A stretch of 64,000 bases of DNA from Imbricaverruca yamaguchii (Eukaryota > Arthropoda > Thecostraca > Neoverrucidae), in assembly GCA_034440575.1 (NCBI GenBank), contig JAOTOL010001457.1, forward strand, positions 124,001-188,000. Reading direction: 5' to 3'. The translations under genes and the position numbers were made by a program. The stretch's first letter is position 1. The number at the start of each line of letters is the position of its first letter. The notes beneath the pieces are model-generated. The model searched no databases and was not told where the DNA came from. It saw nothing but the letters and a program-made list of their open reading frames with translations. Of the stretch, positions 1-12,569 are shown one piece after another.

Positions 1-98
1 TTGCGGGCCAGGTTCTGCTGCGCTGCCGTCAGGAACGCCTGAGTGAAGTAGAAGCCCGACACCCAGAAAGTGGCGGGCGCGCCCTCTTCGTACCATTT
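1..98 (-). CDS. Axonemal dynein heavy chain, C-terminal exon (partial)
   Basis: On the minus strand an acceptor (ctggcag) is followed by an open frame reading [12 protein letters not shown], then [12 protein letters not shown], then AAQQNLAR at the window edge. The FW-x-SGF-x-FTQAFLT block is a hallmark of the C-terminal region of axonemal dynein heavy chains, and the Q-QN-AR ending resembles the single-headed inner-arm group (vertebrate DNAH3/7/12). These proteins are microtubule motors of ciliary and flagellar axonemes. The exon starts in phase 0, which fits the phase-0 end of the exon at 641-792. The rest of the C-terminus lies beyond base 1. The family is clear, but the exact paralogue cannot be settled from three short exons. 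Confidence 0.9.
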
Positions 99-640
99 CT
101 GCCAGACACAGCCCACACGTTACAGCCATCGGCAGAATCAACAGGAAACCCGCCGAACTGGGCTTTGTGCAGCAGACATTACGCTTCTGTGTATGTACCA
201 CCTATAAGGTGCAGGTACAACCCAGAACTCGACAGCAGCCTCCCAGCTAGCTGCGCTTTGCAGACAAAGCTAATAGTAGGTGAATAGGTATACCTAAACA
301 TAGTTGTGAATACGCATTGGCAATGTCATGAGAACGTATGTGCATTTGGTGATCGATAGTCATCCCTATCAGCCAGTCAGTTCAGCAAACGTTTATTCCT
401 GCATTATTTATGTGAATTCGATGTTATGTATTTAATACTCCTATATATATATATATATATATATGACTATATTTTTTTTTACATTGCGATCACGCAGTAG
501 CCAGCCACGCTACATAACACTGGATGGTAACTGACGTCAGTCATATTGACAGAATCCAACAGCTTCATGCCAGAGTATGACTTTTCTATGCTGCCAAAAG
601 GCGCGCCAACCTGCAACTGGATATCTGGTCATCTCCTGAC
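99..640 (-). other. Dynein intron
   Basis: This intron separates the exons at 641-792 and 1-98. It is AT-rich, includes a short (TA)n tract near 441-465 and a T-run near 472, and no other feature was seen. The two exons join in phase 0. Confidence 0.8.
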
Positions 641-792
641 CTGCAGGAAGGCAAGTCGAGCCAAGAAGTCGGTGACGTAGCTACCCAGTGGTTTCAGCGA
701 CGGATACGACTTCGCACGCCACGTGTTGGGAATGACACCCGTCATACAGCTGGTGAAGACCTCTTCCAGGTCCGCCGACATCACTACCAGTC
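641..792 (-). CDS. Axonemal dynein heavy chain, internal exon
   Basis: This 152-nt exon lies between acceptor ccctag (ending at 793) and donor CAG/gtcagg (gt at 639-640). It completes a split Gly codon from the upstream exon, then encodes 50 residues including [32 protein letters not shown] and [22 protein letters not shown] is conserved in dynein heavy chains just before the FW-SGF-FTQAFL block. Incoming phase 1 and outgoing phase 0 agree with both neighbouring exons, so splicing and identity support each other. The exon is GC-rich compared with the AT-rich introns around it. Confidence 0.92.
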
Positions 793-1210
793 CTAGGGAA
801 TGCAACTGGTGAAAAACTTGACATCGTCAACAGGATTGGTGAATACAGCTGGGAAGAACTTGGTATCACCGCCAGGCCTGAGTAATACAGCTAGTGAAAA
901 GCTTGGCATCGCCAACAGGCCTGGGGAATGGAGCTGGTGAGGGCCTTCGCATAGGTCACAAACTACCAACCGCCCGCCCACCGTTCTGTCTATAAACAAA
1001 CACTATCTGACAAATATTGGTGTCGTGCTCACAAATCGAATCATAGCAGTGCGGGCCAGATGATTGGCACGGGGCACATCCAAACCATTCCAAAAACCAC
1101 GACAGAACACGCTTTACACGAGGCACTACTGCGACATTAATGCACGCTAGACACAAATGAGATACATTTGGTCATGCCATTCTATCGACGACCCTCCAAT
1201 TGCGGCGCAC
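793..1210 (-). other. Dynein intron
   Basis: This intron lies between the exons at 1211-1442 and 641-792 and is a phase-1 intron splitting a Gly codon. It contains degenerate repeats at about 805-945 built on the theme of 'aatacagct-ggtgaa' followed by 'cttggcatcgcc'. Short open frames here are not coding. Confidence 0.75.
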
Positions 1211-1442
1211 CTTTGATTGCCTTCTTGAGCGATAGCAGGCTTTGTCGGATGACGGTGAGCAGCGCGTTGAAGCGGCCCATTTCCTGCACCAGCACGGTGT
1301 TCATGCTCTGCTCGTACATGGTCGGGTACTTCTTCAGCACGTCGTCGATGTCGAAGTTGGCCGGCAGCCGCCTGACGACGTCGTCAGCTATCTGGTAGAC
1401 GGTGTCGTCGGACGTGGCTCCGCCGCCGCCTGTGGCCGCGCC
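1211..1442 (-). CDS. Axonemal dynein heavy chain, internal exon
   Basis: The minus-strand translation includes VYQIADDVVRRLP, NFDIDDVLKKYPTMYEQ, SMNTVLVQEMGRFNALL and TVIRQSLLSLKKAIK, then a donor (AAAG/gtgcgc, gt at 1209-1210). The SMNTVLVQEM-x-RFN-LL and IRQSL motifs are typical of the region after AAA6 in dynein heavy chains. The start is placed at the acceptor ctccag (exon from 1442, phase 0). A second acceptor, gccacag, lies 13 nt further in, so the 5' edge is less certain than the 3' edge. The exon starts with a Gly/Ala-rich linker (GAATGGGGATSDD). The preceding exons are not recognised in the window. Confidence 0.9.
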
Positions 1443-2087
1443 CTGGAGCCGCCCGTCAGGTCAGGCCCACCCATCCCAGACCAGCGGTCAGTAGGTCACA
1501 GTCATGCCAACTGAGGGCCAGAGAATCGACCGTGTCGGCAACGCCAAGCGATCGGAAGTCGGAGCTGAGATGACCTAACATCGCAGCCTCATTGGCCACA
1601 AGCTAGAAAATTGTAGTTGGAGCTGGTAGTATGCAAAGGCATCCCTGCTTGCTTACATCACTCCATATCGGGAACAACCAGAGCATTCGAACAGATATAT
1701 CACACCGCCATCCTCTTCATCGCACGTTAGGTGACACCAAGTAAGACTTGGATAGGTAGGACGAGGTCTTGAATGCATACATGATCTCTATCATACATAT
1801 GCTGTAACAAATCAGAACGGGATAGGAAGGTGGGAAGGGGAGGAGAGGGGTCAACACATATGATCTGTAACAACTTAGAAGGTAAAGGGAATGGTAGCAA
1901 AACCAATATGCTACGGCACGTGAAGAGGGGGGGGGCTGATGCACCGCGGCAGGGAAGTGGGGCAGTCAGCACTGATATACCTCGGAAGCCGAATGGGGAG
2001 TGATGTCAACGTTGACATACCGCGAAAGTTGAGGAAAGGAAATCAACATCGGCAAATCGTGTCGCATGCCGAGTCAGCATTGACGTA
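1443..2087. other. Non-coding stretch upstream of the dynein exons
   Basis: No further dynein exon or other gene was recognised. The segment is probably intronic to the dynein gene because the recognised exons cover only its C-terminal end. A G-run occurs at about 1927-1935. Confidence 0.5.
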
Positions 2088-4285
2088 CAATACCACGCTG
2101 GTGTAGGGAGTGCACCAGGTCACCACTCGGTGAGCTATAGGTGAGGTTAGTACTGATATACAATACCACGCTGGTGTAGGGAGTGCACCAGGTCACCACT
2201 CGGTGAGCTATAGGTGAGGTTAGTACTGATATACAATACCACGCTGGTGTAGGAGTGCACAGGTCACCACTGTGACTATGTGTTAGTACTAAAAAACCAC
2301 GCTGGTTAGGGGGGCCAGGTCACCACTCGTGAGCTATAGGTGAGGTTAGTACTGATATACAATACCACGCTGGTGTAGGAGTGCACCAGGTCACCACTCG
2401 GTGAGCTACAGGTGAGGTTAGTACTGATATACAATACCACGCTGGTGTAGGAGTGCACCAGGTCACCATCGGTGAGCTACAGGTGAGGTTAGTACTGATA
2501 TACAATACCACGCTGGTGTAGGAGTGCACCAGGTCACCACTGGTGAGCTACAGGTGAGGTTAGTACTGATATACAATACCACGCTGGTGTAGGGAGTGCA
2601 CCAGGTCACCACTCGGTGAGCTATAGGTGAGGTTAGTACTGATATACAATACCACGCTGGTGTAGGGAGTGCACCAGGTCACCACTCGGTGAGCTATAGG
2701 TGAGGTTAGTACTGATATACAATACCACGCTGGTGTAGATAAAAAACGCTGGTGTAGGAGTGCACCAGGTCACCACTCGGTGAGCTACAGGTGAGGTTAG
2801 TACTGATATACAATACCACGCTGGTGTAGGGAGTGCACCAGGTCACCACTCGGTGAGCTACAGGTGAGGTTAGTACTGATATACAATACCACGCTGGTGT
2901 AGGGAGTGCACCAGGTCACCACTCGGTGAGCTACAGGTGAGGTTAGTACTGATATACAATACCACGCTGGTGTAGGGAGTGCACCAGGTCACCACTCGGT
3001 GAGCTACAGGTGAGGTTAGTACTGATATACAATACCACGCTGGTGTAGGGAGTGCACCAGGTCACCACTCGGTGAGCTATAGGTGAGGTTAGTACTGATA
3101 TACAATACCACGCTGGTGTAGGGAGTGCACCAGGTCACCACTCGGTGAGCTATAGGTGAGGTTAGTACTGATATACAATACCACGCTGGTGTAGGGAGTG
3201 CACCAGGTCACCACTCGGTGAGCTACAGGTGAGGTTAGTACTGATATACAATACCACGCTGGTGTAGGGAGTGCACCAGGTCACCACTCGGTGAGCTACA
3301 GGTGAGGTTAGTACTGATATACAATACCACGCTGGTGTAGGGAGTGCACCAGGTCACCACTCGGTGAGCTACAGGTGAGGTTAGTACTGATATACAATAC
3401 CACGCTGGTGTAGGGAGTGCACCAGGTCACCACTCGGTGAGCTATAGGTGAGGTTAGTACTGATATACAATACCACGCTGGTGTAGGAGTGCACCAGGTC
3501 ACCACTCGGTGAGCTATAGGTGAGGTTAGTACTGATATACAATACCACGCTGGTGTAGGGAGTGCACCAGGTCACCACTGGTGCTAAGGGGTGATGTACT
3601 CTGGTGTAGGAGTGCCCGGTCACCACTGGTGAGCTCGAGGTTAGTACTGATATACAATACCACGCTGGTGTAGGGAGTGCACCAGGTCACCACTCGGTGA
3701 GCTATAGGTGAGGTTAGTACTGATATACAATACCACGCTGGTGTAGGGAGTGCACCAGGTCACCACTCGGTGAGCTATAGGTGAGGTTAGTACTGATATA
3801 CAATACCACGCTGGTGTAGGGAGTGCACCAGGTCACCACTCGGTGAGCTACAGGTGAGGTTAGTACTGATATACAATACCACGCTGGTGTAGGGAGTGCA
3901 CCAGGTCACCAATCGGTGAGCTATAGGTGAGGTTAGTACTGATATACAATACCACGCTGCTGCATGAAGTGCACCATGTCATCACTAGGTGAGCTAAAAG
4001 TGAGGGCAGCACTGATATACAGTACCACGCTGGTGTAGGGAGTGCATCAGGTCACCACTCGGTGAGCTACAGGTGAGGTTAGCAGTGATATACTGATATT
4101 ACAATACCATACTGTTGCAGGGAGTGCACCATGTCATCACTAGGTGAGCTACAGGTGTGGTTAGCACTGATATACAATACCATGCTGCTGCATGGAGTGC
4201 ACCATGTCATCACTAGGTGAGCCAAAAATGAGGGCAGCACTGATATACAATACCGTGCTGGTGTAGGGAATGCACCATGTCACCA
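2088..4285. repeat. 73-bp satellite array, about 30 copies
   Basis: A 73-bp unit is repeated head to tail (for example 2101 to 2174). Units are nearly identical in the centre and diverge towards the right end (about 3950-4285) and around 2250-2320 and 3580-3640. Each unit contains 'gataTACAATACCACGCTG', 'AGGTCACCACT' and 'GGTGAGCTA'. Variants are mainly a t/c change in the GGTGAGCTA-t/c-AGG segment and one or two G in 'TAGGGAG'. Because 73 is not a multiple of 3, the open frames across it are accidental. Confidence 0.95.
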
Positions 4286-6395
4286 CCCAATTGGTGGTAT
4301 TTTGATCACTCGCCTTACCTCAAGTGCTGACACTCGTTCCTTGTGGCAGTGGACAGTGGCACCGTTAAGGTAGAAGGGAACGCAAAACAGACAATGGCTT
4401 CAAATAGTGGCGGACACAAAGTCGTCAAAAAGCCAGACCTACAGTAGAAATGATGACACCTTGACTTGTCTGTTGTGCCGAGGGTGATAATGTGGACAGG
4501 TAACATGCTCGACGTTCCGGCAGAATTCCCCGGCAGCTGGACTATATCTCCAGCGCACTATCAGTAGGTTAGCTTCATAGGTAAAAAAAATAACATCCTA
4601 CTGCAATTTTCAGCATATTTTGCAAGAAGCAGAGTTGAATTTTCTGTATTCTTTGGTTTGTCAATTAAAAATATAGGATGCATGACAAAAATGAGTGGTC
4701 ACCTCGTTATGATTATGGTAATAAATGTAGTTTGTTTTGAATTTTATTGAAATTCTGCAACAGCCTTCAACAACCCATTTACTGATATTCACATTCAACA
4801 CCAATGCCTGAGGCATTCCAGATTTGGTGAAAGACAAACCAAGGGGAACAACATCCCACACTGGTGTTTGGCATCATTAATACTTTCTCCTATTAACACA
4901 ACCTACATGTACAGTATTATTGGGCTTTAAGATATTCACAAAACAGGTTTTAGACACATGTTACCTGCAGTAAGCAAACAAAGGGGTTAGGCTGGGTTTA
5001 GTCAATTTTTTAGTTGCAAAAATTGCTCTTTGTTCCTCAGGTTCCTTTTGTTCTTCAAAAGCTACTTATGCTGTTAGGTCAGGGCAGGTTGTTATGATGA
5101 TGTTTCAGAAGAAAAATTGTTCTTTTTTTCTCCACCTTCCTAAATTTTAGCTAACATTAAAAATTATCCTAAGTTACTCTAGACCATGTTGCATTTTTAC
5201 TTTTAATGAACATTATTTGGTATGCTACATGACCCAACCCAAAGCTCCTTTTTATGCTGTTACTTTTTCTGCCAACTAACGAGTATGAAATTGCAAAGGA
5301 AATAACTAGTCGCATCATGCTAACTACTTTTCCAAATATACAGTGAGAAAAAGCCAACAATTACAAAATCACCTGAAGGGAAAATACATATGTACAATAC
5401 GTATGCATACCATAGGTAATGTGACTTCAAATTTTCAAGTATTTATCCCGTGTGAATTAATTAGCAGGACCAATAAGCTATGGAGTTAAATCATTACACA
5501 CACTCTTAATTTTTATGAGGATGAATGATCAAAACCTGGTGGAAGCATCTAAAGGAAAAGTAACAAAGAATATCCCAACAGTTCTTTTTTTTCATGAGCT
5601 GAAATGCCTCAGTTTTCAACTACATTTCACAGAATATGTTTATGTTTCCAATGAACACAAAATAATTTTGGAACACAACAGATAAGTCTATTCCCCAAAG
5701 ACGCATTGTCATGTTTCACAAAATACATTCCAGCCAATGATTACAGGTACCTACCTGTCAAACTGCATTGTCCCAGACCACACTATGTTTTAAGACAAAC
5801 TTTGGTAATTCGTGTATTGAATAGTTCTATTCTTGGTTTTCAAACAATGTTTGTCAACGTGATTAAGACAATGTGACCAATCATTTCCTCTGGCAATAAT
5901 TACTCATCATTTGACAAGCACAACCATACCAAAAATGTTCTTTCCTTCAGACAATATAATGTAAAATGTATGTTAAAATGAGATATCATAGCATTGCTTG
6001 AGAAAACCTAAAGAGGATGCAATCTAACAAGCGTAATAATGTAACCTAAGGTAACCTATCGAAGCCTAATCATCCTTTCAGAAAAAGAAATTAAGAAAAT
6101 GAGAAGAACAAAACATTTTTCCTTGCTAACCTAGCCTGAACAGAGTTTTTAAAGAAGAAAGTTGAATATGTTTAATGTTGAAGACACTTAAAATTTACCC
6201 GGCATACAAGCTACCTTGCTTAGCTTAACCCTTTGTGTGCTTCATAAAGGTGAAATGTGTGTAAAGCTTGTCATGGTTGACTTAAACTACAATACCATTT
6301 TAAAAATAAGTTTTTAAGATAAATTTTGGCGTTAGGCTACCTTGGCTGCCATTTAGCCATTTAGCTTTTAAGATGATTTCTTCTTACAAGATGTA

Positions 6396-6400
<5 letters not shown>
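4286..6400. other. AT-rich non-coding stretch, no gene recognised
   Basis: Both strands show only short open frames with no recognisable domain. There is no large repeat and no tRNA-like box. The segment separates the 73-bp satellite from the CA/TA microsatellites. Confidence 0.5.
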
Positions 6401-6401
<1 letters not shown>

Positions 6402-6478
<77 letters not shown>

Positions 6479-6537
6479 ACACACACACACAGATACACAC
6501 ACAGACACACACACACAGACACACACACACACAGACA

Positions 6538-6580
<43 letters not shown>

Positions 6581-6618
6581 ACACACACACACACAGACAC
6601 ACACACACAGACACACAT

Positions 6619-6676
<58 letters not shown>

Positions 6677-6687
6677 ACACACACACA

Positions 6688-6744
<57 letters not shown>

Positions 6745-6765
6745 ACGCACACAGACGCACACACA

Positions 6766-6825
<60 letters not shown>

Positions 6826-6909
6826 CACACACAGACGCACACACACACATACACACACACACTATGTATATATATACATGTATATGTACATATATGCACA
6901 CATTTATAG

Positions 6910-6984
<75 letters not shown>

Positions 6985-6985
6985 G
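6402..6985. repeat. Compound (CA)n / (TA)n microsatellite
   Basis: A roughly 460-bp (CA)n tract with scattered CAGACA and CACG interruptions (6402-6862) passes into (TA)n with TATATG variants (6866-6985). Long Cys/Val, His/Thr and Tyr/Ile open frames over it are translation artefacts of the dinucleotide. Confidence 0.97.
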
Positions 6986-7209
6986 CAAAATTATTGATAA
7001 AATTGTACGGTTAGTAACGTACATGTGTTGGTGGCATACTGTATTCATGTGGACGGATGCCTTCTTTTGCTACATGTTAGCTTCCGATGCCGATTTTAAA
7101 CATTACAGCGAACAGGATGCTTACAGGCGATATATCATTTGAATGCATTGGCATTTAAATAGCAATGCAAAGGAATTCGTATTTCGTACTTTTGAAATAG
7201 CGAAGGACA

Positions 7210-7210
<1 letters not shown>

Positions 7211-7259
<49 letters not shown>
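7211..7259. repeat. (TA)n microsatellite
   Basis: A pure TA dinucleotide run of about 48 bp. Confidence 0.95.
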
Positions 7260-7261
<2 letters not shown>

Positions 7262-9150
7262 GGTGTGCCAAACATAGATGGTAATTTTAAAAGTTTCAAG
7301 GAAGTGTGCTCCACAAGGTTATTTTATTCCACTATATGTACCGGTATTGTGTGCCAGATTTTGGACGATTTCATGCATATTTAGAGGTCGCGCAAAATCT
7401 CATCTTTTGCTTCTCTCAGATGGCCTCCTCAGCACCGAGTACAGGAGGTGGACCAGAATAGTGGTTATTATGGAGTCCCCTTGAGTTTTCTCAACTGCAC
7501 GGCTTCCAACGCGAGGTGACGTACTTCGGATGTCACAATTATTTCACCTGAAGCAGAAATTGCCTTTCCGGAAAGCTTGGTGGTGTGTTGGTGCGCAACG
7601 GATTTGCCCCATTTCCCGGAAAGCTTCAAGAAGACCTGTGAAGCCTGCTGTGTCATCTGGACAACGGCAAGGATCCCTACCCTGCGGTTGGATTCCTGCT
7701 GCTGATGTTGAATAATGCTGAATTCAATAATATTGAAACACATTTAATATTTCATGCACCATTCCGACTAATTCAGGTTCATTCCATGATGGCCAGGGGG
7801 CTCTATATGCTGTGCCGTTACGGTCGGTCACGTTTTTCACTTGACCTGACCTGTGTAATTGACAGAAAGTGACGACGAAGGTCATCATCAGATTTACAGG
7901 GCTTCAATGAGTCCTGTTCTTATTTTCCGGTGTCTCTAACTGTGAAACTTTTTTGTTATGTGTCCCACCGAAACAAAAAGATTCGCGATATTCGCCAATT
8001 TAGGGTCATTGGCCTGACCTGCAAGGTCACTGGTTGACAGAAAACTGTAAAACCGGGTACCATGCATTTCTCTTATAACGAGCAATACGTTCGTTTTTGT
8101 TTCGCGACTCTAGTTCATCTAGGGGCCAATCTACAAATATTGACAAAATACTCCATTGTGATTGGCTGGTAAAACACAAATTGAGCGCTACTGATGGGTT
8201 CCAGGAAAAATCCTAATTTTTGGGTTGATTTGTACATATTTTGTTCTAATCAATGGATTGCAGGTGTAAACTCTTTGCTCACACATGTTTGAATTTTATA
8301 GCGCATCTCTAATTATAAGTATTTGGTACATCGGGTCTTTGTCAGAACCTCAGGCTCAGTTTTGAGGATACTCAGGTTTGTCCAGTAATACTCACCATGC
8401 TATGCTTCAGTGGCATAATTAGATGGTTGCGCAGCAAAAATTTTCTAAACGGGGGGTGGGGTTGACTAAGAAAAAGGTTATGGAACAGGAACTGTTTTAA
8501 AAATAGCTAAATGCATAAAACAACACCTCTGTTGTGTTCCTGTTGTGTTCCACCTCTTGTGCCCCGTGTTCCTGTGGAATGCCTATGTCAGCTGGAAAGA
8601 GCAATCTCTGCTAAAGCGGAGCTTTAACAACTGAGGAATAAACAGGGTGCATGATGGCCACATAGGCCTGGGATGATCTTTCGACTTCAAAGTGCCCTTG
8701 ACGGAAGAACGAGACCCTCAAGATATAAAATGAAGCTCCATGTGGACTAGTGAGATTCCATCTCACATCTGAAATGTCCACGAGATGAGAGCACGAGCCG
8801 ATCCATGAGGACGCTTGCATTCAAAGCATCTAACTGCCTTGAAAGATGCTTTTCATCTCTTTAGAGGGGCATATATAGCCAATAATTTTGCGCATATTAC
8901 GAAGAACGGTGCCCGAATGGCCCCGATTGGTGCCTACATTTTTAAGCCACGCAGCTGTTCAGAATATCCAGAATAGCCAACCGATGTCCTGCTTCCTTAA
9001 GCGATGGCAGATATAATATAAAGGAACCAATAGCGCGCCTATTGCCGAAGTCGCCATCTTGTCCAGGACATGGACTAAGCAACCTATCAGGATGCAGCGC
9101 TTAACATTGCAGACAATATTTCATTTGAAGAAGCATGGCATCTAGGGACG
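7260..9150. other. Non-coding stretch, no gene recognised
   Basis: Only short unrelated open frames are present. Scattered TGACCT/AGGTCA motifs occur (for example tgacctgacct near 7841 and aaggtca near 8029), similar to those in the repeats at 22.3 kb and 49-51 kb. At 9155-9245 a short degenerate repeat of 'gacac-ggtgtcagt' type precedes the 55-bp array. Confidence 0.45.
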
Positions 9151-9249
9151 TCACAGGGTGTCAATGACACAGTGTCAGTGGCATGGTGTCAGTGACACGG
9201 TGTCAGTAACCAGGTGTAAGTAGCATAGTGCCAGTGACACAGTGTTCCC

Positions 9250-10190
9250 TGTTCATACGCCTATAGCACCGTGGTGCCGCACTGTGGCGCTCCCCTGTTT
9301 ACCCCGCTGCCACGCCTATAGCACCGTGGTGCCGCACTGTAGTGCTGCCCTGTTTATCCCGTTGCCACGCCTATAGCACCGTGGTGCCGCACTGTAGTGC
9401 TGCCCTGTTTATCCCGCTGCCACGCCTATAGCACCGTGGTGCCGCACTGTGGCGCTCCCCTGTTTACCCCGCTGCCACGCCTATAGCACCGTGGTGCCGC
9501 ACTGTGGCGTTCCCCTGTTTACCCCGCTGCCACGCCTATAGCACCATGGTGCCGCACTGTGGCGCTCCCTGTTTACCCCGCTGCCACGCCTATAGCACCG
9601 TGGTGCCGCACTGTGGCGCCCCCTGTTTACCCCGCTGCCATGCCTATAGCACCGTGGTGCCGCACTGTGGCGCTCCCTGTTTACCCCGCTGCCACGCCTA
9701 TAGCACCGTGGTGCCGCACTGTGGCGTTCCCCTGTTTACCCCGCTGCCACCCCTATAGCACCGTGTGCCGCACTGTGGCGCTCCCTGTTTACCCCGCTGC
9801 CACGCCTATAGCACCGTGGTGCCGCACTGTGGCGCTCCCCTGTTTACCCCGCTGCCACGCCTATAGCACCGTGGTGCCGCACTGTGGCGCTCCCCTGTTT
9901 ACCCCGCTGCCACGCCTATAGCACCGTGGTGCCGCACTGTGGCGCTCCCCTGTTTACCCCGCTGCCATGCCTATAGTACCGTGGTGCCGCACTGTGGCGC
10001 TCCCCTGTTTACCCCGCTGCCACGCCTATAGCAGCGTGGTGCCGCACTGTGATGCTCCCCTGTTTACCCCGCTGCCACGCCTATAGCACCATGGTGCCAC
10101 ACTGTGGCGCTCCCCTGTTTATCCCGCTGCCACGCATACAGCAGCGTGGTGCCGCACTGTGATGCTCCCCTGTTTATCCCGCTGCCGACG
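9250..10190. repeat. 55-bp minisatellite, about 17 copies
   Basis: The unit is 55 bp (for example 9306 to 9361) and contains 'CCGCTGCCACGCCTATAGC', then 'GCACCGTGGTGCCGCACTG'. The GCACC-gt-GGTGC part is a short inverted repeat, so each unit can form a small hairpin. Copies differ by single bases and occasional 1-nt deletions. Open frames up to 125 aa are by-products of the repeat. Confidence 0.95.
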
Positions 10191-10686
10191 GAAGGTATCT
10201 GGCAGGGCCGGCGACCGCACCATTCCTGCCGCGCTCCAGCGCTTGCCTTTTCTCCCCTCCTTGACCGACGAGACCAGTCGGCGTGATTTATGGTGATTGA
10301 TGACCTATATGCACATATTTCACATTTATATCGATCTTTGCCAGACACTTGCTGATAAAAGTGGCTTTTCTTCTCGCTTGCTTGTTTTGCCGCCAGAAAA
10401 CGGCAGGTGAAAAAGATAATACAAAGTCTGTAAAGTAGCACTCACAAGTAGTAGTTATAGGATTTACATACGTAAATAGTCCTTCCGATCACCATTTCCT
10501 ACAAATAGGGTCAATTTTCCCCAAGACTGGGTAAGTTGAAATCAGGGCGAAACGTCAGAACAGCTCAAAATATCAATGACTGAAATTGCCTTGAAAAAAA
10601 TTCGATGTCACTGATTTGTGTCCACAAGATCACCATTTCCGAATATGCGTACACATAATCAGTCTGTCTCAACCCATTGTTTTTAC

Positions 10687-11016
10687 AAATAAATTTAATC
10701 CGAGTTTCTGCTGGGGTGGCTTTATGAACCAGGGTCCTATTGCTAAGCAGAGCTTGTTGCGTGAACCCTGCCCCCGCTGCCCGATCCATGAATTCCAGTT
10801 CAACGGCATAATTTTTATCGAAAGCATAACGTGCCGTCAATGCACCGACACTGCCGCCGGTAGCTCGTCCCCGGCCTTATCGGGCCAGCTACCAACTGAC
10901 ACTCCCGGCCGCGAGCGAAATGCGAGCGCGTGAAGCAACTCGAACACTGTGCTGTCAAGAAAGGAGAGACCAATGTAGGCCAGCGTTCTAACCAGCTGAA
11001 CTACCGGGCCGCGGCA
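10687..11016 (-). repeat. tRNA-derived SINE, copy 1
   Basis: Read on the minus strand from 11016, it begins with a tRNA-like head: box A as TAGTTCAGCTGG (about 10992-11003) and box B as GTGTTCGAGTT (about 10938-10948). A body follows that is shared almost base for base with 35927-36243, including 'AAGCTCTGCTTAGCAATAG' and 'GGTTCATAAAGCCACCCC'. The GC-rich spacer and AT-rich 3' end are also shared. The promoter boxes are more mutated than in copy 2, so this is probably an older insertion. Confidence 0.85.
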
Positions 11017-11259
11017 AATTGTTGTTCTTTTGCGCTTGTGAAATCCGGCTGGTTAAGAAATCGTTCTCATTTACGTTTGGCTTCTCTTGCACACTTGACA
11101 ACTTTCGTTAAGCCATTACGAAAAAAAACGAAGGAAAAAAGGTTGATATATTTGCATATCCGGAACAGCAATGTGACAGTGTAAAGGAAATGTCAGCCAG
11201 GAGATGTCGTCCGAGCATGTTATTACGGAGTTCTTCGGGGAGCTACTAGCACGGGTGCT

Positions 11260-11460
11260 GATTTCTGAAACTTAATGGGGGAGGGGGCAAAATACATGAA
11301 GGTAACGGGCAGACCCAAATAGATTCGGAGGGGGTACATTCTATACAGTTACATATTCAAAGTTGAAATTATTGTGGGGGTGGGTGGTGGGGGTCAACGC
11401 CAACATTGAGGAGGCACTTACGCCTACAAAGGTATATCAAACAACACCACTTGCTATTAG
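11260..11460. repeat. Dispersed repeat family R1, copy 1
   Basis: The block 'TTTCTGAAACTTAATGGGGG ... AATACATGAAGGTAACGGGC ... AAGTTGAAATTATTG ... CAACATTGAGG ... GGTATATCAAACAACACC' recurs in the same order and orientation at 19310-19475 and 21160-21335. A shorter fragment is at 46090-46150. The ends are not sharply defined and no coding capacity is seen. Confidence 0.75.
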
Positions 11461-12565
11461 TCAAATAGAATATGCGTCTGTTACCACAATCAGCGACGCA
11501 GCCAATGTGTCCCCCTCCTACACCTAAAAATACACTAGGTCAAATGATAAATTTTGAGAAAGTCACCACACAAACCATTTTGGGCGTGCGTCGAAGGCTC
11601 TCCTTCTTCATTACGTTTTTCTTGGTTGGGCCTCAACTTAGGAAAATCTTTGTTCCGCCACTGATCACGATACCTGCAGACATCCTCCTCCGACACGGCC
11701 GTCATACGCAATATCATACTCAAGCATTATGCACACACCGTCATTTGAGACCTTCAAATTTGTTTCGATTCCCCAACTTCCTGATACGATACGGCAAGCC
11801 ACGCCCAATGTCACTAATTTTATGAAAATTGGAGTCATAGCGAGGAATCGCGTGGAATTAGATAAATGTAAACAAACCACCAACCTTGCAGATTATCATT
11901 GAAATTGCCGGTTTCAAATGTTACTCCAGGCTCACCACGAGCTATTCCTGGATAGCAGATTTATACAGAGTTCGGCGCAGAAAAAAAGGTGGGGCGACAG
12001 AAGAACTTGGCTTCACCTTTCACCTTTGAAATTAGTTGGATTTCGTAGCTTTCTGTGTCCGCACAACAAACCACGTGGAATGAAGTTCAGTGTTTAGTGT
12101 ACTTCCAGCGTGTTCAGTACCGGCAAAAGCATTTGTGGTAATGGTTGCGAACAAACATAAAACTGTCGTTAAACGAGAATACGAATACCGGTCTCCGGCT
12201 AACACGTCTCTGAATACAAATACAAATACGACGCCAACTTCACTTTCATTTAAGGCTCCCTAAGACGCCACTCCATGGCCTCGACGATACCCAAGGACAT
12301 CCAGAATCACGTTCAAAATACGCATATCGATATATGCGGTAGGCAAGGCAGCCTAAGACACAAGGAATTGCGATTATGCATATTTGTTGCCTTGCAAAGC
12401 ACAATTCTTCACCTGGGCGAAAATACAAGATGGGCAAGGTTCATGCTCTTGAAGAATGGTCGGGAATCAAACATTTCTAAGGCCTACCGATTTACCATTC
12501 GGAGATTTTATGACGACAGGTAGTCTGTGAAGCCAGTTGATTAGTAAGATCGGCTGTTACCATTT
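11461..12565. other. Non-coding stretch, no gene recognised
   Basis: Short open frames (up to 117 aa) show no recognisable motifs. No repeat or RNA signal was identified. Confidence 0.4.
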
Positions 12566-12569
12566 ATGG

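Noticed and set aside
2088..4285. CRISPR-like array
   Set aside because: No unique spacers: the whole 73-bp unit repeats, and the context is eukaryotic.
6361..7048. Cys/Val and His/Thr frames up to 226 aa
   Set aside because: CA/TA microsatellite artefacts.
9504..10441. Frames of 84-125 aa over the 55-bp minisatellite
   Set aside because: 55 is not a multiple of 3; the frames arise by chance and include no domain.
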